Positions 1-7,710 of a stretch of DNA of 64,000 bases are shown here, one piece after another (positions within the stretch are counted from its first letter, which is position 1; each line of letters starts with the position of its first letter). The notes beneath the pieces were generated by a model, which ran no database searches, was not told where the DNA came from, and saw only the letters and a list, made by a program, of their open reading frames with translations. The stretch is from NCBI GenBank assembly GCA_023436115.1, contig JAEZKQ010000027.1:1-64000 (forward strand), given 5' to 3'. A program made the translations under genes and the position numbers. Source of the stretch: Bacillota bacterium. Lineage in GTDB: Bacteria; Bacillota; Clostridia; Christensenellales; SZUA-584.

Positions 1-22
1 ACTTCAAGCACCAGCTTGAAGT
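1..22. repeat. Perfect inverted repeat at window edge
   Basis: ACTTCAAGC and GCTTGAAGT form a 9-bp perfect stem around an ACCA loop. No T-run follows on either strand, so it is not an obvious intrinsic terminator. It may belong to the end of a gene left of the window. Confidence 0.5.
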
Positions 23-60
23 CTATCGATACCGCTCAAACAAGATACCTATGCGCCCGC

Positions 61-82
61 TCGGTTGGCGATCGCCAACCGA
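61..82. repeat. 22-bp perfect palindrome
   Basis: A fully self-complementary 22-bp sequence centred on GCGATCGC lies about 130 bp upstream of the AEC transporter start. It could be an operator or a cruciform/terminator element. The function is unknown and I saw no second copy in the window. Confidence 0.55.
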
Positions 83-213
83 ATATCTCGCATCATACAC
101 TGTCCAATATGTTTGACAAACCTACACACTTTTACAGCGCGTTTTACTGGTCAATCCATCGCTTTTTTGGTAATATTGTCTGGATAATGAAGTCAATAAT
201 ACGGAGGTTAAGC

Positions 214-1143
214 ATGAATAAGCTCGCCGGCGTGCTCCAAATGATACTGCCCGTGCTGCTGATTCTCTTTGTCGGCATGTTCTGCCGAAAGAAGGGCGTT
301 GTGAAAAAGGAAGGCGTTGAAGGTCTCAAAGCTCTCGTCGTCAATGTTTGCCTCCCCGCCGTGCTGATTAAAGCGTTTCTCACAGCCAGTTACAGCCTTG
401 GCATCGTGATCATCACCGTTTCTATGTTCGCAATCTGCCTTGCGGCACTGGGCCTGGGATTTGTTTTTAGGAAGCTGACAAAAACGAATACGGCGACAGC
501 GCCGTTTTTATTGACAGGCTTTGAAGCAGGCATGCTGGGATACGCGCTCTATACGCTGCTTTTCGGTGCGGATGCCGTCACAAACTTTGCCACTGTCGAC
601 TTGGGCCAAGTACTGTTCGTGTTCACCGTATACTTCTCGATGCTGCGGCGCTCTGAGCAGGGCTCGCTTAAAACAACACTCAAAGCTATGGCGACTTCCC
701 CCGTCATCATCGCTATTGCTGTCGGCGTCGTTATCGGTGCAACCGGACTCGGCAGCCTCATCACCACATCCGCCGCGGGCAGTGTTGTCATCAGCATCTT
801 TGAATTCGTCGCCGCACCCACCGCGGCACTCATCCTGTTCGTCGTGGGCTTTGATTTGAAATTTGAGCGGGCCAATATGCAGCTTTGCTTTTCCGTGGTG
901 CTCACGCGTCTGATTCTCATGGCCGCGTTTTGCGCACTCGTGCTGTTTGGCATCAGCGCGTTGATTCCCGTCAGCACCACGCTAAGGTGGGCGTTTATCC
1001 TCATGTTCCTGCTGCCGCCGCCGTTTGTCCTCCCCATATTCGTGAAAAGTGAAAATGAGAGCGCCTTTGTTTCTGCCACACTATCGCTGTCCACCTTGCT
1101 TTCGCTGGTTGCCTTTGCCGTCATCGCCTTTTTAATTGTTTGA
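214..1143 (+). CDS. AEC (auxin efflux carrier) family transporter
   Basis: This is a 309-residue integral membrane protein beginning MNKLAGVLQMILPVLLI. It has the hydrophobic profile of the AEC/BART superfamily, with two blocks of about five membrane segments and a central hydrophilic stretch near RRSEQGSLKT. Family members move organic anions such as malate; the substrate here cannot be told from sequence. The reading frame is open further upstream, but the start at 214 is preceded by CGGAGG with good spacing and begins at the conserved membrane segment. The 3' end overlaps the convergent TauE gene by 12 bp. The upstream 200 bp contains two palindromes and no clear consensus promoter. Confidence 0.85.
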   Translation: MNKLAGVLQMILPVLLILFVGMFCRKKGVVKKEGVEGLKALVVNVCLPAVLIKAFLTASYSLGIVIITVSMFAICLAALGLGFVFRKLTKTNTATAPFLLTGFEAGMLGYALYTLLFGADAVTNFATVDLGQVLFVFTVYFSMLRRSEQGSLKTTLKAMATSPVIIAIAVGVVIGATGLGSLITTSAAGSVVISIFEFVAAPTAALILFVVGFDLKFERANMQLCFSVVLTRLILMAAFCALVLFGISALIPVSTTLRWAFILMFLLPPPFVLPIFVKSENESAFVSATLSLSTLLSLVAFAVIAFLIV

Positions 1144-1518
1144 ACGTTTTTTCTTTAGCCACGGCCCCAGCTCCATGCGCCAAACACGCAGCAGCGCCGT
1201 CAGGATAAGAAACAGAGCAAATATGAATTTGAGTGATTTTTCTTCGGTAACCGATGCGAGCAGATAACCGCCCGCGCCGCCCACGCATCCGAAAGCGGTC
1301 ATAAATAATGCGGCTTTAATGTTCACATTTTTCTGGCGAAAATGTGATACAAGCGCCGCAGCCGCCATGGGCAGATAGGCAAAGAGCGTCATGCCTTGCG
1401 CGTCATGCTGAGCCACGCCCATCAGCAGCGTCAAGGCCGGAATCAGCACAATACCGCCGCCCATTCCCATACCGCCCACAATGCCGAACAATATACCTGA
1501 CAGCGCATAGAGTATCAA
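1132..1518 (-). CDS. TauE/SafE family permease, C-terminal-type half
   Basis: A 128-residue membrane protein beginning MILYALSGILFGIVGGMGMGGG. The glycine-rich first helix is the TauE/SafE (DUF81) signature, and about four membrane segments follow before a basic KKKR tail. A normal family member has about 250 residues and eight helices, made of two such halves. Here each half is its own gene: the start overlaps the stop of the preceding half-gene by 4 bp (ATGA), which implies coupled translation and a heteromeric transporter. Family substrates are sulfite, sulfonates or other small anions; the actual substrate is unknown. Confidence 0.8.
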   Translation of the reverse strand: MILYALSGILFGIVGGMGMGGGIVLIPALTLLMGVAQHDAQGMTLFAYLPMAAAALVSHFRQKNVNIKAALFMTAFGCVGGAGGYLLASVTEEKSLKFIFALFLILTALLRVWRMELGPWLKKKRSNN

Positions 1519-1865
1519 AACAACATCCTTATCCCCGACGCAAGCATAAGCAGCGTGAATATATTATTGAGCAGACGCACACCCACGCGTTTTAGGCAAA
1601 ACGCGCCCAATATGCCGCCTGCCGCCGCGCCCCCGCAGAGCCAGAGCGTGGTTTCCAGCGGCACATAACCGCCGATACCGTACAGCACGGCTGAAACGGC
1701 AGATATGGGGAAAATAACCGCGAGTGATGTGGCATGCGCCCGTTTTTCTTCAACTCCCGTGCGTTCCAGTCCTTCCACAACGGCAATACCGCCGCCCGAG
1801 CCGAACAGCCCCGCAAAAAAGCCCGACACAGCACCCACAGCCGCGTTTTTGACTCCTTTTTTCAT
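1515..1865 (-). CDS. TauE/SafE family permease, N-terminal-type half
   Basis: A 116-residue membrane protein beginning MKKGVKNAAVGAVSGFFAGL followed by FGSGGG, the second copy of the TauE/SafE glycine-rich motif. About four membrane helices are visible. GGAGGT lies 6 bases before the ATG at 1865; the ATG two codons earlier abuts the Shine-Dalgarno and is unlikely. The frame is open further upstream but without a ribosome site. It is the first gene of a two-gene unit with the other half (ATGA overlap). Confidence 0.8.
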   Translation of the reverse strand: MKKGVKNAAVGAVSGFFAGLFGSGGGIAVVEGLERTGVEEKRAHATSLAVIFPISAVSAVLYGIGGYVPLETTLWLCGGAAAGGILGAFCLKRVGVRLLNNIFTLLMLASGIRMLF

Positions 1866-1992
1866 CGGCATACCTCCGGCGTTATTTTTTGCCTTCTTCG
1901 TTTTGGTTATGCACCGGAATTGGGCTGGACAAGCAAAAAAAAAGCTCTGTTTCATTCCGAGGGCAGAGCTTTAAGTGATTAAAAAACCGTTT

Positions 1993-4578
1993 TTATGCGC
2001 TTTTTTCCTGTTCGGCATTGATCTTCTCCAGCAGCGCGAGTATTTCGTCCCAGTCATAGCCCGACTGATCCTGCTGCAATTTGGTCAGCAAGGCACCATG
2101 ATTGAGCAGCAATATGTTATGGCTCTGTATGCTGATAATACCGGATATCAGTGATCCGCCGCCGAAATCGGGCACAGGCTTTATATCATTTGTATTAAGC
2201 TCCAAAACGCTGCAAAGTTCGTCGACTTCGAGCCCCACGAAAGCCTCATCAGAAAGGCCTAATATCAGCAGGTGGTTGCTGCCCGGTCTATCCATGCCGC
2301 TGCGGAACAGCGCGTGTGAATCCACCACGGCAATGTACTGGCCTTTATAATACACAGCCCCACGCACAAGTTCTCCTGTACCGGGCAGCGGTATCAGGCT
2401 GCCGGTGTCCGCCGCCTCGAAGACCGCATCCTGACGCAGCGCAAAAAGCTGATTGTTCACACAGAAGGTGACCAGCTTGTCACGCGTTCCGTGTGACGAA
2501 AGCGTGAAATCTTTCTGCTCTACCATAAAGTCCATACGGGTAGCCGCGTTGCTGACATTGCAATCTCTTGTGAGCTGTTCAAAGACAAAAGCGAGAACGT
2601 CATTCTTGTAACCGTCGGTGCTTTTGTATTCTCGATAGTTTGAGGAGCCGGCGCATCCCACCGCATAATAGTTGCCGTTGTATAGCAGTATCTCACTGTG
2701 TGCGGTACCGTTTTCGGTCTCAAAGGCGGAAGCGGGTATGCCTAGCCTGTCGCCGACAACGATGTCCCCGGTGGACGCGATCACGAGGCCCTGCCTGTCG
2801 GTGAACACCGCGAATGTATCCTCCTTGGATTTAAGCGCGTCATCCAGCATAGCGCGGAACTGGTAGGCGCTGTCGAACACGATGCCGATGCCGCCTACCG
2901 TCATATGGCTATTATGAAGATCAGTGACCGACGCGCTGTAAACATACGTGTAGCGCCCGTCGTAGAGCGGTGTGGCTTCAAAGGGAGAAACAAAATACTT
3001 TTCGGGCCGGGTATTAGACAACGTGTTGTGGATAAAGCTAGCACTCAGGGTTTTGCCCACATCCCCCGCGTATTCCGGATTGGATACCGCTACGATGCGT
3101 CCCGTCTTGTCGTACAGGAACAGATTGCTGTATACCGTATACAAGCTGTTGATATAGGCCAGTATTTTTGTGAGCTTCGCCTTTTCCCTATCTGCGATTT
3201 GCTCCTTCGCCAGTATGGTACGGAACGTGGAGTTCAGCGCCCACCATCGGCAGTCGTTGGCGCGTTCATATAGGTTTCTGTCCATGATGTCGATGCATAG
3301 CGACGCTAAGAAGCTGGCGTCCACAAGGCTCGTCGACACGACCGTGGAGAAAAGATCCGTGACGGATTTCTGAAACAAACGGCTCGTGGTGACGCCAATG
3401 CGTTCGATGGCGCTGAGCACCGCTTTAAGTCGGGAGAATTCGCCGTCTTCCCCGCTGTCCCGGGCGATCAGCTGTCCGTTATACACGATGCGCTTTAAAG
3501 ATTTGTTGATCGTCTGCGTTTTGTCGATGATCTCGTTGAGCGAACGCGAAAAAGAATCGGCGTGAGCCGTCAGCGCACCAACCGTCTCGGCATCAATGCC
3601 CTTTAAATCAGCTTTTTCCTTAAAGGCCAGATGCAGCGGTATCATGATGTGGCCGCGCCAGCCCAGACCATAATAGCTCTGATAGCCTTGAGCATTCACC
3701 GTTTTGCACATATAAGCCATACCCCGGTAATAGACGATACCGTGCTGGTCCGGCTCAACTGTTTCCAGTGAAACGCCGACGGGTACATGGTTCTCGTCGT
3801 TGCTGGCTATCACCTTACCCGCGTTGTCTATGATGGTGATCACCGCGCCGTCATAATCGGTTGAGAGCTTCTTGAATATCAGCTCCATTTCGTTTTCAAA
3901 ACGGAAGCACAGGCAGATCACGCCGATCACCTCGCCGGAATCTTCCGCAAAAATACGGCTCGTAAAAATGTGCGCCATTTTTTTGCCTGCCTGCAGCGGC
4001 GATGGCGCGAACTGTTCGAAAAAGCTGTCCGAGGACTCCAGCGTTTTTGCGACGACCGGGGCGTTTAGCTGCTTGCCGAGTATCTTGTTGTTTTTATCAA
4101 GATTGGCCAGCACAACACCCTTTTTATCCAATATGATGATTTCTTCGTATACCGAATATTTGGCGACATAGGCACGCAGGCGCTCCACAATCCTGTCTCG
4201 GGCTTCTTTGTCTCTCTCGGGCAGCGCCGCAAAGCGCCGTACGTCATCGTCCGTGGCTAAAAACCCCACATCCGCCGTGCGTTCGTACAGGTTACGGATG
4301 AGTATATCCACCGCCACCTGCGCTTTTGACAGCAGCTTTTGCTCCATCTTACCCAGCGTTTTGGTGACCAGCGTATCAATAAGCTGCTGCTGCAGGTTAT
4401 CAAAGCCGCTTTGTATCTCCGTCATAGTCGGGAGCAGCGTTTTCGATTGATTGGGACAATTGATCTCACAGAGCAGCTTGATATTCTCCCATTGGTCGCC
4501 CTGGGCCGCGATTCCGGCTTTGCATCTGGCCACATCGACCATATAGCTTAAGTAGTCCTTCTTTTTGTAGATAAGCAT
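1993..4578 (-). CDS. Double-Cache sensor protein with C-terminal CheW domain
   Basis: An 861-residue protein. Two related Cache-type sensor regions are visible, the first over about residues 90-330 and the second over about 420-690. Each opens with an almost identical RNLYER helix, followed by LDKKGVVLANL or YDKTGRIVAVS, so an internal duplication is likely. The last ~150 residues (from DKLVTFCVNNQLFALRQDAV) look like a CheW domain, which docks to CheA and chemoreceptors. I see no membrane segment, HAMP or MCP signalling hairpin, so this appears to be a soluble sensor feeding directly into a chemotaxis array. The start at 4578 has GGAGG 8 bases upstream; the ATG at 4593 overlaps that site. 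It is monocistronic, with a hairpin in its leader. Confidence 0.75.
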   Translation of the reverse strand: MLIYKKKDYLSYMVDVARCKAGIAAQGDQWENIKLLCEINCPNQSKTLLPTMTEIQSGFDNLQQQLIDTLVTKTLGKMEQKLLSKAQVAVDILIRNLYERTADVGFLATDDDVRRFAALPERDKEARDRIVERLRAYVAKYSVYEEIIILDKKGVVLANLDKNNKILGKQLNAPVVAKTLESSDSFFEQFAPSPLQAGKKMAHIFTSRIFAEDSGEVIGVICLCFRFENEMELIFKKLSTDYDGAVITIIDNAGKVIASNDENHVPVGVSLETVEPDQHGIVYYRGMAYMCKTVNAQGYQSYYGLGWRGHIMIPLHLAFKEKADLKGIDAETVGALTAHADSFSRSLNEIIDKTQTINKSLKRIVYNGQLIARDSGEDGEFSRLKAVLSAIERIGVTTSRLFQKSVTDLFSTVVSTSLVDASFLASLCIDIMDRNLYERANDCRWWALNSTFRTILAKEQIADREKAKLTKILAYINSLYTVYSNLFLYDKTGRIVAVSNPEYAGDVGKTLSASFIHNTLSNTRPEKYFVSPFEATPLYDGRYTYVYSASVTDLHNSHMTVGGIGIVFDSAYQFRAMLDDALKSKEDTFAVFTDRQGLVIASTGDIVVGDRLGIPASAFETENGTAHSEILLYNGNYYAVGCAGSSNYREYKSTDGYKNDVLAFVFEQLTRDCNVSNAATRMDFMVEQKDFTLSSHGTRDKLVTFCVNNQLFALRQDAVFEAADTGSLIPLPGTGELVRGAVYYKGQYIAVVDSHALFRSGMDRPGSNHLLILGLSDEAFVGLEVDELCSVLELNTNDIKPVPDFGGGSLISGIISIQSHNILLLNHGALLTKLQQDQSGYDWDEILALLEKINAEQEKSA

Positions 4579-4637
4579 TTTCTTTGCCTCCATAAATATG
4601 ATTAAAGTTTTTAAACTGGAAAAAACATAAAGAAAAA

Positions 4638-4666
4638 GCGCTTTGAGAAATGGTTTCTCAAAGCGC
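4638..4666 (-). terminator. Leader hairpin/terminator upstream of the Cache-CheW gene
   Basis: A 13-bp perfect stem (GCGCTTTGAGAAA with its complement, TGG-type loop) is followed on the minus strand by TTTTTCTTT. It lies 60 bp before the Cache-CheW start and just downstream of a plausible promoter. There is no minus-strand gene upstream for it to terminate, so it is probably an attenuator or a guard against read-through. Confidence 0.65.
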
Positions 4667-4680
4667 CGTTGCTTTTGTTC

Positions 4681-4710
4681 ATTTTAGCACAATTTGTCGA
4701 TTCTGCACAA
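4681..4710 (-). promoter_or_regulatory. Possible sigma-A promoter of the Cache-CheW gene
   Basis: TTGTGC, an 18-bp spacer and TAAAAT on the minus strand place the transcript start just ahead of the 4638-4666 hairpin. The overlapping sequence TAAA-N15-ATCGACAA has weak resemblance to a motility sigma (sigma-D) promoter. Confidence 0.4.
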
Positions 4711-4734
4711 TGGGTTTTTACAAGTTTTGAAAAG

Positions 4735-5108
4735 AACTCGCATTGAGCAAAATAACATACCTTCCTATTCACTTGTAGATGAGTTAGGATTGCACATGCT
4801 TTATATGAAAATTTTGCTGGGAAGCCTACAGCTCCAACACAAATTGCTATTGCACTAGATCTCTCGCCAACATCTTCAACTTGGAGGTGTATTTATCTGT
4901 TACTGCTTCTGCCTGTGGTTTAACGAATGGTGCATATAATTCAAAAGAAATATCTCTAACAGATATCGGCAGGAAAATCGTTGCACCAACTATAGAAGGT
5001 GTAGAAAGACTTGCATTAATTCAGGCAACATTAACCCCATTACTATTAAATAAATTCTTTAAAAATTATAAAATGCAAAGTTACCAAAAGACAACATTGG
5101 GCGCCTAA
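4735..5108 (+). pseudogene. Decayed DNA-binding-like hypothetical gene
   Basis: Conserved-looking peptide segments occur in sequence but in three different frames: IPSYSLVDEL, then FAGKPTAPTQIAIALDLSPT, then LSVTASACGLTNGAYNSKEI and SLTDIGRKIVAPT. I recognise this order from a family of uncharacterised bacterial proteins with a winged-helix-like N-terminus. At least two frameshifts and an early stop truncate it. The region is clearly richer in A+T than its neighbours, which suggests foreign origin. Only the 75-codon 3' part (from TTG at 4881) is open. Confidence 0.5.
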
Positions 5109-5194
5109 ATCTATTCTATTCTCTTATTTACTCATACAAACGGGTATTCTTAAAAATACTACGTTCTATTTCCCCCTTATATTGTTGTTTCCCT

Positions 5195-5205
5195 TATGCT
5201 ATAAT
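5195..5205 (+). promoter_or_regulatory. Extended -10 promoter abutting mrnC
   Basis: ATGCTATAAT is an extended -10 element (TGN-TATAAT) whose last base is only 7 bp before the mrnC ATG at 5213. Transcription would begin at or next to the start codon, and there is no Shine-Dalgarno sequence. There is no good -35. Confidence 0.5.
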
Positions 5206-5212
5206 CAAACAA

Positions 5213-5653
5213 ATGGATAAACAAAATAAAAACTTAGGTTTGCTCACAGGTACGCTGGACGAGAACGCCATGCGCGAGCTTTCGCCTTTGAACCTGGCTT
5301 ATATCGGCGATACGGTTTATGACCTGTATATCCGCGGCTATCTGGTCAAAAATAAAAGAAGCCGTGTGAATGAGCTGCACAAAAACGCATCAGCCGTGGT
5401 GAACGCGCGCGTACAGGCGCAGGCCGCGCTGATGCTGGAGACTGAGCTAAACGAACGCGAAAGCGATATATTCCGGCTCGGCAAAAACGCGAAATCCACA
5501 CCGCCAAAAAATGTTAGCTATGAGGATTACTCGCTGGCGACAGGGATTGAGGCCGTAATCGGATACCTTTATCTCACCGGGCAGACGTCGCGTACAGACG
5601 CGTTTTTTTCCAAGATCATTGCTCATTTTATGGGGGACGATACACATGGCTGA
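5213..5653 (+). CDS. mrnC: Mini-ribonuclease III
   Basis: A 146-residue RNase III-like catalytic domain without a dsRNA-binding domain. In Bacillus the family trims the ends of the 23S rRNA precursor. Diagnostic segments are LNLAYIGDTVYDLYIRGYL, with the acidic GD pair of the active site, RLGKNAKS, and EAVIGYLYL. Length matches the family. The order mrnC-(thyX)-rlmB-rae1-sigH is typical of Bacillota, although cysS is not upstream here. The ATG at 5213 has no Shine-Dalgarno and sits 7 bp after a -10 element, so the mRNA may be leaderless. The end overlaps thyX by 8 bp. Confidence 0.92.
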   Translation: MDKQNKNLGLLTGTLDENAMRELSPLNLAYIGDTVYDLYIRGYLVKNKRSRVNELHKNASAVVNARVQAQAALMLETELNERESDIFRLGKNAKSTPPKNVSYEDYSLATGIEAVIGYLYLTGQTSRTDAFFSKIIAHFMGDDTHG

Positions 5654-6383
5654 AGTGACACAAAACGTAAGGCTCATATCCTATACGCCCGAGGCGGAAA
5701 AGCTCACAGCGATGGCGGCCAAGCTGTGTTACAGCGCGGCGCATATCGACGATATTGAGGAAGACTTAACGCCCGAAAAAGCGGGCAATTTTATATCGCG
5801 CATTGTGGAAATCGGCCACCTCTCCACCATCGAACACGCCAGCTTTACGTTTGGTATCGAGGGGGTATCGCGCACGCTGCTCGCGCAGATCACGCGGCAC
5901 CGCATCGCAAGCTTCTCGGTGCAATCCCAGCGATATGTGAGCTATTCGGAAAAAGGCTTTGGCTACGTAATTCCGCCCGCGATTCGCGAGCTGGGCAGCG
6001 AGGCGGTGCAAAAATACGAAGAGCAAATGGCGACAATGCAGCGTTGGTACGATGATTGGCAAAGCGCACTGGGCAGCGAAGGTGAAAAGTCTAACGAGGA
6101 CGCGAGGTTTGTGCTCCCCGGCGCCTGTGAAACGCGCATGCTGCTCACCATGAACGCACGTGAACTGCTGCATTTTTTCTCACTGCGCTGCTGCAACCGC
6201 GCCCAGTGGGAGATACGGGCGCTGGCCTGGCGTATGCTGGAGCTGGTCAGTCCCGCCGCGCCCGCCCTGTTTGCGGCGGCAGGTCCGTCTTGCATACGCG
6301 GGGCTTGCGCTGAAGGCAAAAAGACGTGCGGCAAAGCCGCCGAAATACGCGAACGACAAAAAGCGACCGTGAAAGGCAAATAA
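5646..6383 (+). CDS. thyX: FAD-dependent thymidylate synthase
   Basis: A 245-residue flavin-dependent enzyme that converts dUMP to dTMP using methylene-tetrahydrofolate and NADPH. The ThyX motif RHRIASFSVQSQRY (the RHRxxS signature) is intact. HLSTIEHASFTF, LPGACETRML and LRCCNRAQWEIR match conserved folate, FAD and dUMP site regions. The ATG at 5646 follows GGGGG by 8 bases and overlaps the mrnC end by 8 bp, so translation is probably coupled. Only one base separates its stop from rlmB. Confidence 0.95.
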   Translation: MAEVTQNVRLISYTPEAEKLTAMAAKLCYSAAHIDDIEEDLTPEKAGNFISRIVEIGHLSTIEHASFTFGIEGVSRTLLAQITRHRIASFSVQSQRYVSYSEKGFGYVIPPAIRELGSEAVQKYEEQMATMQRWYDDWQSALGSEGEKSNEDARFVLPGACETRMLLTMNARELLHFFSLRCCNRAQWEIRALAWRMLELVSPAAPALFAAAGPSCIRGACAEGKKTCGKAAEIRERQKATVKGK

Positions 6384-6384
6384 C

Positions 6385-7137
6385 ATGGATATCATATACG
6401 GCAGAAATGCAGTGAAAGCCGCAATCAAATCCGGGCGATCCATCGACAAGGTGATCGCTTCCAAGGAGATCAACGACCCCAGCGTACGCGAGATATTAAC
6501 GCTCGCGGCACAGCATCATATCCCCATCGTGCGGGCAGATAAGCGCAAGCTTGACAGCTTGTCCCTGCCATTTGGGTACGACGGAAAACCCGCCAACCAT
6601 CAGGGCGTGGTGGCCGTGGCCGCCGCGAAGGATTATGCCTCGCTCGACGACATATACGCCCTTGCCGAACAGCGCGGTGAGCCGCCGTTTATCATCGTGT
6701 TGGACGGTGTCACGGACGAAGGCAACTTAGGCTCCGTTATCCGCAGCGCTGAGGTGTTGGGCGCACATGGCGTGATTTTGGGCAAGCGGCGCAGCGCGTC
6801 ACTGTCAGCAGTGGCTTTCAAAGCGTCGTCCGGTGCGGCTGAGATACTGCCCGTGGTCAAGGTGACGAATCTGGGCGCGACGATCAAGGAGCTTAAGAGC
6901 AGGAATATTTGGGTCGTGGGCGCAGATGTAGACGGCAAGGACGTCAAAGATATCGATCTAAAAGGCGCAATCGCAATCGTCGTGGGTTCCGAGGGCGAAG
7001 GGCTTTCTCGCCTCGTCAAAGACAACTGTGATTTCCTTGCGCGTATACCTATGAAGGGGCAGACCGGCTCGCTCAACGCAGCGGTGGCCGCTGCCGTCAT
7101 CATGTACGAGAAAACAAGGCAGGACGCGCAAAAATGA
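6385..7137 (+). CDS. rlmB: 23S rRNA (guanosine-2251-2'-O)-methyltransferase
   Basis: A 250-residue SpoU/TrmH-family 2'-O-methyltransferase. An N-terminal L30e-like RNA-binding domain (IYGRNAVKAAIKSGRSIDKV) is followed by NHQGVVA and the trefoil-knot SPOUT domain. Its motifs are present: DGVTDEGNLGSVIRSAEVLG (motif 1), VVGSEGEGLSRLV (motif 2) and IPMKGQTGSLNAAVAAAVIM (motif 3). It probably modifies G2251 in the ribosomal P-loop. It lies within the mrnC-thyX-rlmB-rae1 operon, and its stop overlaps the rae1 start by 4 bp. Confidence 0.93.
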   Translation: MDIIYGRNAVKAAIKSGRSIDKVIASKEINDPSVREILTLAAQHHIPIVRADKRKLDSLSLPFGYDGKPANHQGVVAVAAAKDYASLDDIYALAEQRGEPPFIIVLDGVTDEGNLGSVIRSAEVLGAHGVILGKRRSASLSAVAFKASSGAAEILPVVKVTNLGATIKELKSRNIWVVGADVDGKDVKDIDLKGAIAIVVGSEGEGLSRLVKDNCDFLARIPMKGQTGSLNAAVAAAVIMYEKTRQDAQK

Positions 7138-7589
7138 TTGTCGACGGCTACAACGTGATATACGCCTGGGGGCTTGATACAACGAATCTGGAGAATGCGC
7201 GCACACTGCTGCTCGATATTCTGGATGATTATGCAGGCTTTACGGGCGAAGCAATCACCGTGGTTTTCGACGGTTACCGACAGCGCGGCCCTATGAGCGA
7301 AGAGCCTTATGGATTATTAAACGTGATCTATACGGCGCACGGTGTTACGGCAGATATACATATACAACGGACCGTAAAAGCAAGCGCGCAGCCGCTTAAG
7401 GTTGTCACGGCCGATTATATGGAGCAGCTATCGGTGTTCGGCTCGGGCGCAACGCGCCTAACTCCTGCCGAGCTTAAAATACTCATCAATCAGGCGCGCG
7501 AGAAGCACATCGCGATGATTCACAGAAGCACACTTTCAGGCAAAGAGCTGAAAAAAAAGCTCTATTTGGACGCCATATCAGATAATTAA
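7134..7589 (+). CDS. rae1: NYN-domain ribosome-associated endonuclease Rae1 (YacP)
   Basis: A 151-residue NYN/PIN-like nuclease beginning MIVDGYNVIYAWG, the family's characteristic metal-binding start. VVFDGYRQRG and VVTADYMEQLSVFGSGA supply the other acidic and structural positions. In Bacillus subtilis, Rae1 cleaves mRNA in the ribosomal A site during translation. The start overlaps rlmB (ATGA). The conserved position ahead of sigH supports the assignment. The last segment, ELKKKLYLDAI, ends the protein at the usual family length. Confidence 0.88.
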   Translation: MIVDGYNVIYAWGLDTTNLENARTLLLDILDDYAGFTGEAITVVFDGYRQRGPMSEEPYGLLNVIYTAHGVTADIHIQRTVKASAQPLKVVTADYMEQLSVFGSGATRLTPAELKILINQAREKHIAMIHRSTLSGKELKKKLYLDAISDN

Positions 7590-7629
7590 TCTATTCACAT
7601 ATTTTGTATATCAGCCGTCTCGTGTTTGC

Positions 7630-7658
7630 TTGACGGCAATATGGACAACCGTTATAAT
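7630..7658 (+). promoter_or_regulatory. sigH promoter
   Basis: TTGACG, a 17-bp spacer and TATAAT form a near-perfect sigma-A promoter. It is 53 bp upstream of the sigH start, so sigH need not depend on mrnC-operon read-through. Confidence 0.75.
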
Positions 7659-7710
7659 ATAAGTCACTAAGCAATCGGCCTAAGCAGCTTTGAGCAGGAG
7701 GGGCATTATA

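Noticed and set aside
549..1124. Long minus-strand open frame (191 codons) inside the AEC transporter
   Set aside because: No ribosome site or recognisable protein features; it is the antisense shadow of a clear membrane-transporter gene.
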